Source: Chromatiales bacterium
GTDB taxonomy: Bacteria > Pseudomonadota > Gammaproteobacteria > Chromatiales > Chromatiaceae
DNA length: 24,685 nucleotides
NCBI GenBank assembly: GCA_022360595.1
Contig: JAKSCN010000348.1
Location: 1 to 24,685, forward strand
Direction of reading: 5' to 3'
Part shown: positions 1 to 6,088 of the stretch, piece after piece
Numbering within the stretch: the first letter of the stretch is position 1
How the letters are laid out: each line of letters starts with the position of its first letter
Translations under genes and position numbers: made by a program
Notes under the pieces: generated by a model
Database searches by the model: none
The model's input: the letters and a program-made list of their open reading frames with translations, nothing else
What the model was told of the DNA's origin: nothing

Positions 1-803
1 CCTTCCTCCATCACCCGCATGGCTTTCCCCGCACCTTCTTGAATCAAGGTCAGTGTCTCGGAGATCTCTTTGGTGGCGGCGGTCGTCCGTTCGGCCAGCT
101 TACGAACTTCGGCTGCGACGACAGCGAATCCCCGGCCGTGTTCTCCGGCACGGGCCGCTTCAATGGCCGCGTTCAGGGCGAGCAGATTGGTCTGGTCGGC
201 GATGCCTTTGACATCTTTGAGCAGATCGTCCGCGGTGTTCATCTGTTTGACCATCTCATCGATCAGTTCCACCATCCCCATGCCGTCGGAGCTGATCGAT
301 ACCACGTGGTCGATAAAGACTTGCAGCACTTTATCCGTCTCATCGGCAAAGCTCTGGAAGCTGACGAAGTCTTCTCGGTGATGTTCTTCATCAATGGAGA
401 CATCCTGAACCAGCGAGAAGGTGAGTTGCTGCTGCTGTTGCGATTGTTCATTCAGACCGTGAAAAGCCCCCTGCAGGGTTTTTACCGCATCGGAGACCAA
501 ATCCTTCATCTGGGAGAGGTCATTGCGTAGCTCACCTATCAGCTCATCACCTACTCTGTCGATATCTTTAACCAACCCCCCAAACTCAGCATCAACACTT
601 TTTTGTACTTCAGTTTTGGCTGTTGCGGCGTTATCTTCGAGCCTGGTTGTGGATGCAGTTTGATACCCCGTAAATGCCATCCATATCAGCAATACGCCTG
701 CGGTCCACAACATAGTTCCAGTTGTTGCACCAACCAGCCAGGCGATTGTGATGAGCAGGGCCGTTGCAGCAATTGGCCAACTATATGTTTTGAAGTAATT
801 CAT
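1..803 (-). CDS. Methyl-accepting chemotaxis protein without periplasmic domain (partial, 3' end missing)
   Basis: This is the N-terminal 267 residues of a chemoreceptor; the reading frame is open at the left edge. It begins MNYFKTYSWPIAA and shows two closely spaced hydrophobic segments (about residues 9-28 and 30-46) with almost no loop between them, so there is no periplasmic sensor domain. A helical region with a short glutamine run (about residues 122-128) follows, then the conserved receptor hairpin, seen as IADQTNLLALNAAIEAARAG followed by GRGFAVVAAEVRKLAERT. This region binds CheA and CheW. The ATG at 803 has AGGA nine bases upstream; an in-frame ATG at 809 is also possible. It lies downstream of cheB in the same direction but after a 135-base gap with its own candidate sigma-28 promoter. 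Whether it ends in a CheR-tethering pentapeptide cannot be seen. Confidence 0.93.
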   Translation of the reverse strand, partial: MNYFKTYSWPIAATALLITIAWLVGATTGTMLWTAGVLLIWMAFTGYQTASTTRLEDNAATAKTEVQKSVDAEFGGLVKDIDRVGDELIGELRNDLSQMKDLVSDAVKTLQGAFHGLNEQSQQQQQLTFSLVQDVSIDEEHHREDFVSFQSFADETDKVLQVFIDHVVSISSDGMGMVELIDEMVKQMNTADDLLKDVKGIADQTNLLALNAAIEAARAGEHGRGFAVVAAEVRKLAERTTAATKEISETLTLIQEGAGKAMRVMEE

Positions 804-847
804 CAGCATGCGTCCTATGCCATTCTTAGAATTATCTGACAGTATCC

Positions 848-875
848 ATATCGGTAGATCACTGGAGTTTCTTTA
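848..875 (-). promoter_or_regulatory. Candidate sigma-28 (FliA) promoter for the short receptor
   Basis: Read on the minus strand, TAAAGAAA (868-875) is followed after 12 bases by ACCGATAT (848-855). The FliA consensus is TAAAGTTT, 11 bases, GCCGATAA. The -10 core CCGAT and the -35 TAAAG are intact but the spacer is one base longer than ideal. The site would start transcription about 37 bases before the receptor ATG at 803. Assigned by motif only. Confidence 0.45.
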
Positions 876-938
876 CACCTATATTCTCAAAAATCGAACA
901 AAAGGAGCCAAAGCATTTGACAGAGTCGAGACCAGCGG

Positions 939-2012
939 CTACTTAAATGCGATATTCTGCAGGTGGTCAGCTATTTTGCCCAACGGCAATATCTGCTCGG
1001 CAAAACCACGCTTGACCGCTTCACCCGGCATACCCCAGACCACACTAGTTTTCTCGTCCTGAGCAACAGTGGAAGCACCCGCCTCTTTCATTTCCCCCAT
1101 GCCGGCAGCTCCATCATCTCCCATACCGGTAAGCATTATCGCGATGGCGTTGGGCCCCGCGTTCATGGCCAATGAACGAAACATCACATCCACCGATGGT
1201 TTGTGCCGGTTCACCAAGGGGCCGTCGTTGAGCCGGCAGATGTAGCGGGCGCCATCGCGTTCCACCACCAAGTGCCGATTGCCCGGGGCGATATAGACAT
1301 GCCCGGGCAGCACTTGCTGGCCATCTTGCGCTTCCATCACGGTCAGTTGACTCTGCCTGTCGACACGCGCCGCAAACGGTTTGCTGAATGCCTCGGGTAT
1401 ATGCTGAGAAATCACAATACCCGGCATGTCCGGCGGCAGTGCGCCGATCACCTCTTTAATGGCCTCGGTGCCACCGGTGGAGGCGCCAATGCCGATTATT
1501 CTATCGGTGGTGCGAAAGTGTTGACGTCCGCCGCTTTTGATCACTGCATCGGCCGTGTGTTTCTCTTTGACGGTGAGCTGGACCGGCGTCGTACGTTTGC
1601 GACGAATCGCCTGTACGCGAGCAGTGGCGGCAAAGCGCACCTTTTCAACAATCTCTTCGGCGTACTCTTTCAGTCCACTGGAGACATCGAGTTTGGGTTT
1701 GGGGACAAAATCGACAGCGCCAAGCTCCAGCGCCTGCAGGGTAATGTCCGCTCCCTGTTCAGTGAGTGATGAGATCATCACCACCGGCATGGGGCGCAGA
1801 CGCATCAGGTTGCTGAGGAAAGTGACGCCGTCCATTCTCGGCATTTCGACATCCAGGGTCAGCACGTCGGGATTGAGTTGTTTGATCTTTTCGCGGGCAA
1901 CGTAAGGGTCCGATGCCGTGCCCGCCACGGTAATGCCCGGCGCTGCGTTAAGAATTTCACTAAGCAGTTGGCGCACCAACGCCGAATCGTCAACAATTAG
2001 AACCTTAGTCAT
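939..2012 (-). CDS. cheB: CheB, protein-glutamate methylesterase/glutamine deamidase
   Basis: CheB removes methyl groups from receptor glutamates and deamidates glutamines, resetting receptor activity after phosphorylation by CheA. The 357-residue protein has an N-terminal receiver domain (about 1-120) with the acidic pair D8/D9, phospho-acceptor D54 in LTLDVEMPRMDG, and K105. A basic linker (about 126-168) precedes the methylesterase domain. The catalytic triad is visible as S178 (GIGASTGG), H204 (ISQHIPEAFS) and D300 (LTGMGDDGAAG). Length is normal for the family. The ATG at 2012 follows a GAGG. It is the last gene of the packed cheY-to-cheB run, 44 bases after cheD. The EWEDF tail on the Aer-like receptor of this locus is a likely docking site for CheB and CheR. 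Confidence 0.97.
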   Translation of the reverse strand: MTKVLIVDDSALVRQLLSEILNAAPGITVAGTASDPYVAREKIKQLNPDVLTLDVEMPRMDGVTFLSNLMRLRPMPVVMISSLTEQGADITLQALELGAVDFVPKPKLDVSSGLKEYAEEIVEKVRFAATARVQAIRRKRTTPVQLTVKEKHTADAVIKSGGRQHFRTTDRIIGIGASTGGTEAIKEVIGALPPDMPGIVISQHIPEAFSKPFAARVDRQSQLTVMEAQDGQQVLPGHVYIAPGNRHLVVERDGARYICRLNDGPLVNRHKPSVDVMFRSLAMNAGPNAIAIMLTGMGDDGAAGMGEMKEAGASTVAQDEKTSVVWGMPGEAVKRGFAEQILPLGKIADHLQNIAFK

Positions 2013-2056
2013 AACGCCTCACTACTGCCATCTGGATACGCATAATAAGCCCCCCG

Positions 2057-2689
2057 CTAAAACAGTTCGATATCGCCCGAAGCAGGTTCGGTCTGAATGG
2101 TCTGTTGGTATTCGCGTTCGCGTTTGAAGACTGTGTCGTTATGCATACTTTTCAGTTTCTTCACCCGGACGCGACCGGTTGCGGGGAAATAGAGCACTTT
2201 CCTTGGGTAGACGTCACCTACATCTTCACCCACTAATGGCAGCCCTTCCATCTCCAGGTAGTGACGAACAAAATCGATATTACCGCTACCGACTGCAGTG
2301 TCTCCTTGAATAATGCGTCCACCACCGAAAATTTTCACTTCGAGATTACGACGGTGCCCGCCATTTTTCAGGATGTCGTTAATCATGTGCTCCATGGCGT
2401 AGTTACCGTAGCGGTTAGCCGTGTTGGTTACAGTGTCATGCTCACCCCATTCGCCATTCTCCGATGCAGGCAGCATGAAGTGGTTCATACCGCCGATGCC
2501 AAAGATGCGGTCTCGAATACAGGCGGATATGCATGAACCGAGCACGGTGGTTATCACCTCGTTGTCGGTTGTCACGTAGTATTCACCCGGCAGAATTTTG
2601 GCGGCGGGTATTTGATGCGTACGATCCCAGTAGCGGTTAATCTGTTCAAAGCCGGCTATTACGGGCGGAAGGTCTGTTCTGCGCAACAT
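2057..2689 (-). CDS. cheD: CheD, chemoreceptor glutamine deamidase, with GDIELF tail
   Basis: CheD converts specific receptor glutamines to glutamates. The catalytic residues expected for the family are present: C53 in TTVLGSCISACIRD, H70 in GIGGMNHFMLP and T47, with the same C-to-H spacing as in Thermotoga CheD. The GGG turn in KIFGGGRII is also typical. The protein is 210 residues, longer than the roughly 160 of minimal CheD proteins, with extra N-terminal (1-30) and C-terminal parts. The C-terminus ends ASGDIELF, almost identical to the end of the CheZ-like protein encoded two genes upstream. The ATG is three bases after the cheR stop, so the two are probably translationally coupled. No CheC gene is seen here, although CheD partners CheC in other bacteria. 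Confidence 0.96.
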   Translation of the reverse strand: MLRRTDLPPVIAGFEQINRYWDRTHQIPAAKILPGEYYVTTDNEVITTVLGSCISACIRDRIFGIGGMNHFMLPASENGEWGEHDTVTNTANRYGNYAMEHMINDILKNGGHRRNLEVKIFGGGRIIQGDTAVGSGNIDFVRHYLEMEGLPLVGEDVGDVYPRKVLYFPATGRVRVKKLKSMHNDTVFKREREYQQTIQTEPASGDIELF

Positions 2690-2692
2690 TGT

Positions 2693-3538
2693 CTACGGCC
2701 CTGTTCGTTGGTAAATGGTATTGCCAATCAGGTGAAAGCGTTCCGTTACTTTAAACAGTGATTCCGAGTGGCCGATAAAGAGGTGCCCATCACCGGTCAG
2801 GCTATCCGCATAGCGGTTGACCAGTTGGGTTTTCGACGTTTTGTCGAAATAGATAATCACGTTGCGGCAAAAAATTACATCGAACTTGGCATCCATGCTC
2901 CACCCCTCCATGAGATTAAGCTGTCCGAATTTGATCATGTTGCGTACTTCAGGCTTTAGCCTGACATAGCCGGCCTGCTTACCTTTTCCCTTGACGAACC
3001 ATCGCCGGAGTCTGGTTTTAGGTATGCCCGACACACGTTCCAACTGATAGATTCCGGACGCCGCCTTGGCCAGCACATTGGAATCGATATCGGTTGCCAG
3101 CAGCTCTATTTTCCAGTCCGTCGGTACTGACTCTTTTAAAGTCATCGCCAGAGAGTAGGGCTCTTCTCCCGTAGAGCAGCCCGCCGACCATATGCGAATG
3201 GTGCGGCTGGCGGCGTTACGCTCAAGCAGATGGGGTATCAGTGTATTGGCGAGGTATTCAAAGTGGTGATTCTCGCGAAAAAAAGAGGTTAAGTTGGTAG
3301 TAATCGCGTTAACCAACTCCAGCACTTCATTATCATCCTGTTCCGTACGGATAACATCGCAGTACTGACTAAAGCTTTTTAGCCCCAAGGCGCGTACCCG
3401 ACGGGATAACCGCGAATAGAACATATCGAATTTCTCATCGGTCACCACAATACCGGTCCGCTGGTTGGCCACCGTTCTGAGAAAATCAAAATCGCGCTGG
3501 GTAAATGCAAACTCTCGCTGTTTTTCGCTCACAGACAC
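2693..3538 (-). CDS. cheR: CheR, chemoreceptor glutamate methyltransferase
   Basis: CheR methylates receptor glutamates using S-adenosylmethionine, as part of adaptation. The 281-residue protein has the N-terminal helical domain (about 10-85, including the conserved TTNLTSFFRE stretch) and the C-terminal Rossmann-like methyltransferase domain. S-adenosylmethionine-binding motifs are WSAGCSTGEEPYSLAM, LATDID and the CRNVIIYFD segment. Length matches the family. The first start is GTG at 3538; a second GTG two codons later (3532) sits five bases after AGAGG and may be the real one. It is followed three bases later by cheD. Because the Aer-like receptor here ends in EWEDF, this CheR is probably of the pentapeptide-binding type, but I did not resolve the beta-subdomain residues that would prove it. 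Confidence 0.97.
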   Translation of the reverse strand: MSVSEKQREFAFTQRDFDFLRTVANQRTGIVVTDEKFDMFYSRLSRRVRALGLKSFSQYCDVIRTEQDDNEVLELVNAITTNLTSFFRENHHFEYLANTLIPHLLERNAASRTIRIWSAGCSTGEEPYSLAMTLKESVPTDWKIELLATDIDSNVLAKAASGIYQLERVSGIPKTRLRRWFVKGKGKQAGYVRLKPEVRNMIKFGQLNLMEGWSMDAKFDVIFCRNVIIYFDKTSKTQLVNRYADSLTGDGHLFIGHSESLFKVTERFHLIGNTIYQRTGP

Positions 3539-3603
3539 CTCTGTCCAATTAGGTATTCAATGTTTTTAAAACTGTTTTTTAACTGCCGTGCGAAAAACAG
3601 GCA

Positions 3604-4185
3604 CTAAAACAACTCAATATCGCCAGCATCGTTATCAGCCGCATTGATATCGCTGGCCTGGTATAGCTGCAGGGCACTTTCCACGCTCTCTCCGTTTAGC
3701 ATGGCATCAAACATAGCCACCTCTTCCGTTGTGCTATAGCTTGCCAGAATACGCTCTTGAAGCCCCGACCACTCTACCGGGCTGTAGAGGCGCTGGGTGT
3801 CTCCCACCAGTTCTGATAGTGCGGAGAGGCTTTCCGAGACATGTTGCAAGCGTTGCGTCAACTTGTCGTAGAATTGAAACGCGACGATTGAGGAGTGCAT
3901 GCCGGATGTCACTGTGTCGCAGTGGTGCTGTATATCATCTCGCACCTGAATGCCTTTGGCCTCATCCGGTATATCCGCGACGGCCGTCGATATAGAGTTG
4001 ATGTTATCAACCATCGATGTGAAGGATTGGCTCAAAGTGTCCATTGAGCTGTCACTATCACGCATGGCCATGTCAATCTGGGCCACCGCCAGGTGCAGCA
4101 TACGCACTGTCTCGCGCACTTGACTCCAGTCCAGATCGGGTGACTGGGAGGTTGATGGCTGCTGTGCAATTACGTCACTTGTCAT
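3604..4185 (-). CDS. Unrecognised helical che-operon protein; candidate divergent CheZ-like CheY-P phosphatase
   Basis: I do not recognise this 193-residue protein by family name. It is mostly helical, and its middle part (about 20-130) reads like a long helical hairpin. Residues 101-116 include AFQFYDKLTQRLQHV, where D107 and Q111 are spaced as in the D-x-x-x-Q catalytic motif of CheZ (DLTGQ in Escherichia coli), in a similar F-x-D...Q context. The C-terminus is DNDAGDIELF, acidic and ending in phenylalanine, like the CheY-binding tail of CheZ (DDLLDSLGF). It sits between the STAS gene and cheR in the che operon, and no other cheZ is visible. ATG 4185 is preferred because GGTGA lies eight bases upstream; ATG 4200 and ATG 4242 are further upstream in frame. 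Phosphatase activity is inference; the coding call itself is secure. Confidence 0.82.
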   Translation of the reverse strand: MTSDVIAQQPSTSQSPDLDWSQVRETVRMLHLAVAQIDMAMRDSDSSMDTLSQSFTSMVDNINSISTAVADIPDEAKGIQVRDDIQHHCDTVTSGMHSSIVAFQFYDKLTQRLQHVSESLSALSELVGDTQRLYSPVEWSGLQERILASYSTTEEVAMFDAMLNGESVESALQLYQASDINAADNDAGDIELF

Positions 4186-4189
4186 ACGT

Positions 4190-4741
4190 TCATTCACCAT
4201 TATCCGCAGGGATGCAGAGTGCTTCGCGCAGCCCCAGTACATCGGCCGCCTCTTTCAGTGATTCAGAGACGTCGGACCAGCTAACCTCCAGTTGGAGATG
4301 GACCATCTCTTTAACAAAGGCGGCAAGTAGTTGTATACCGGCCCCATCAATCTGATCCAGTTCGCCCCCGTTCAGAACAACAGGGCCACCGGCCTCACAA
4401 CAGGCCGACAATTTAGGGTGCCACTCTCCCACCTCCATAATGGTAAAACTACTGCTTAGATTAATCTCGCCCTGCTCGGGCGTTACAGACTCAGACATAG
4501 CAGGTTCCTCAATGTGTTCCTCTTTGGACGCCAGCGTTGGCTGTGCAGTCTCTTCAACAGCCTCTGACGCTACCACCTGCGGCGCTTGACTATCTTTCAG
4601 TGCTGTTTCTGGCAGTGCTGTTTCGGGTTCGCCAACAGTCATATCTTGCGGCTGTTCATCTGCTGCACTCAGTTGTTGATCAATGATCATTTCACTGCTG
4701 CCGGCAAATGCGTCGAGATCGGCCAGTGGGTCATGGCTCAT
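4190..4741 (-). CDS. STAS-domain protein with acidic disordered N-terminus
   Basis: The 183-residue product has a low-complexity acidic N-terminal half (about 1-95, rich in E, A, P and S) and a C-terminal STAS fold (about 96-180). The STAS signature is ELDQIDGAGIQLLAAF, aligned with the D-S-S/T-G-L loop of SpoIIAA and MlaB-like proteins. The residue that is a phosphorylated serine in SpoIIAA is alanine here, so regulation by phosphorylation at that site is unlikely. STAS proteins are usually small binding modules. Its place between the ParA and CheZ-like genes suggests a partner within the chemosensory complex, but the partner is unknown. ATG 4741 directly follows an in-frame GTG at 4744; no strong ribosome site separates them. 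The end is close to the CheZ-like gene and overlaps that gene's alternative ATG at 4200. Confidence 0.85.
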   Translation of the reverse strand: MSHDPLADLDAFAGSSEMIIDQQLSAADEQPQDMTVGEPETALPETALKDSQAPQVVASEAVEETAQPTLASKEEHIEEPAMSESVTPEQGEINLSSSFTIMEVGEWHPKLSACCEAGGPVVLNGGELDQIDGAGIQLLAAFVKEMVHLQLEVSWSDVSESLKEAADVLGLREALCIPADNGE

Positions 4742-4785
4742 CACCGAATCGGTTCTGCCTTTATTATCAGTTTGCTGAGTGCTAC

Positions 4786-5544
4786 TCAGGACATCATGCG
4801 CCCTTCGATAAAATCCTCAGCCAGCGTTGTAAACTCCTTGGCCGACACACTATTCGGACGATACTCAAATATGGTTCGACCAGCCCCCGGGCACTCTGCC
4901 AACACGGCGGCTTCACGTATCGTCGTCGCTAAAATCTTCCCTGGGAAATGGTTTTTTAATTTTTCAACAACCTCTTTGGAGAGACGCCGCCTTGCCACAA
5001 GGCGACTCAGCAGCACATGCCGTTCCAGAGGACGCTGGCGTAACCGCTCAAACTGTTTGAGGGTCGATAACAGGTGCGCCAGGCCGTTCAACCCGAGATA
5101 GTCACCCGTTACTGGAATCAGCACCTCATCAGCGGCCATGATGGCGTTGGCCATCAGTAGCCCCGATGAGGGCGGGCAATCAATCATGACATAATCCATG
5201 TCGTTCATTCCTCGCTCAAATCCCTGCTTCAATAACAGTGCCCGTTTGACACCTTCCGAGGCGTGTTTTTCGACACCGCCGAGGTTGACGCCCGCTGGAA
5301 CCAGCATCAGGCTCTCCCGCGTACTGACATTGACCGAATCGACCGTGGCGCCATTTAGCATCACCTCATCAATACCATGACTCGGTGGGCGAAACAGTCC
5401 CAGGCTTGCCGATAGCTGCCCCTGGGGATCAAGATCAACCAAGGTGACATGCTTTCCCTTTTGACTAAGCGCATGCCCAAGGTTGGCGCTGATAGTGGTT
5501 TTACCAACGCCCCCTTTTTGATTGATTACCGCGACCAGTTTCAT
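4786..5544 (-). CDS. ParA/Soj-family ATPase of the chemotaxis operon
   Basis: ParA-type ATPases form dynamic ATP-dependent dimers that position plasmids, chromosomes or protein arrays. The deviant Walker A is seen at residues 8-17 (NQKGGVGKTT, with signature lysine K10 and K15), the A' motif at VDLDPQGQLSASLG, and Walker B at YVMIDCPPSSGLL. The 252-residue length matches the ParA/Soj/ParC type without an N-terminal DNA-binding domain. The ATG at 5544 gives a normal start right at the Walker A strand, with GGGGCG upstream; an in-frame TTG at 5556 adds four residues. No parB partner is adjacent and the gene lies inside the che cluster. From what is known of Vibrio ParC and Rhodobacter PpfA, a role in localising the chemosensory array is likely. 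Confidence 0.92.
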   Translation of the reverse strand: MKLVAVINQKGGVGKTTISANLGHALSQKGKHVTLVDLDPQGQLSASLGLFRPPSHGIDEVMLNGATVDSVNVSTRESLMLVPAGVNLGGVEKHASEGVKRALLLKQGFERGMNDMDYVMIDCPPSSGLLMANAIMAADEVLIPVTGDYLGLNGLAHLLSTLKQFERLRQRPLERHVLLSRLVARRRLSKEVVEKLKNHFPGKILATTIREAAVLAECPGAGRTIFEYRPNSVSAKEFTTLAEDFIEGRMMS

Positions 5545-5562
5545 CCAGCGCCCCAACGTTCA

Positions 5563-6048
5563 TCAGCTAACAATATCCAGCACGCCCAACTCTTCGGGAT
5601 TCAGTAGCTTGTTCAGATCAAGCAGAATCACCATCCTTTCATCAAAATTCACCATTCCCTGGATATAACGGGTATTGATTTGCGAGCCAAGATTGGGCGC
5701 ATTCCGAATATCCCCTTCAGACACATCCAGCACATCCGAAACACCGTCAACCACTATTCCCATCACGTGCGATTGCCCGTTTAACTCAATGGCGACCACG
5801 ATCGTCACCGTTGTCGGCGTATACTCAACCGATGTTAAGTTAAAGCGGCTTCTCAGATCGATAATGGGTACGATGATGCCGCGGAAGTCTAAAACCCCTT
5901 TCACATACTCCGGTGTATCGGGTAACGGCCGAACCTCTTCCCAGCCTTTGATCTCCTGGACTTTGAGGATATCGATCCCGTAATCCTCACCACTAAGCAT
6001 AAAGCTGAGATATTGCCCACTTTCTACCACTGCTGCTTCACTGGCCAT
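5563..6048 (-). CDS. cheW: CheW adaptor protein (first of two, downstream of the receptor)
   Basis: CheW links chemoreceptors to CheA in the cytoplasmic signalling array. The 161-residue protein is a single CheW domain with the expected signatures QYLSFMLSGEDYGIDILKVQEI, split here into its core GEDYGIDILKV, then VKGVLDFRGIIVPIIDLR, and the late GIVVDGVSDVLDV segment. The ATG follows AGGA at seven bases. It lies 40 bases after the Aer-like receptor gene and 18 bases before the preferred ParA start. The N-terminus is short, so it is not a ParP-type fusion of a CheW-like domain to a ParA-interacting region. It differs clearly in sequence from the other CheW at 8507-9028. Confidence 0.96.
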   Translation of the reverse strand: MASEAAVVESGQYLSFMLSGEDYGIDILKVQEIKGWEEVRPLPDTPEYVKGVLDFRGIIVPIIDLRSRFNLTSVEYTPTTVTIVVAIELNGQSHVMGIVVDGVSDVLDVSEGDIRNAPNLGSQINTRYIQGMVNFDERMVILLDLNKLLNPEELGVLDIVS

Positions 6049-6088
6049 TTACTGTTCCTCTGCATTAACAGAATGGATTGCCACACTG

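Noticed and set aside
5563..6048. Possible ParP-like partner for the ParA ATPase
   Set aside because: The protein is a plain CheW domain with a short N-terminus, not the fusion expected of ParP.
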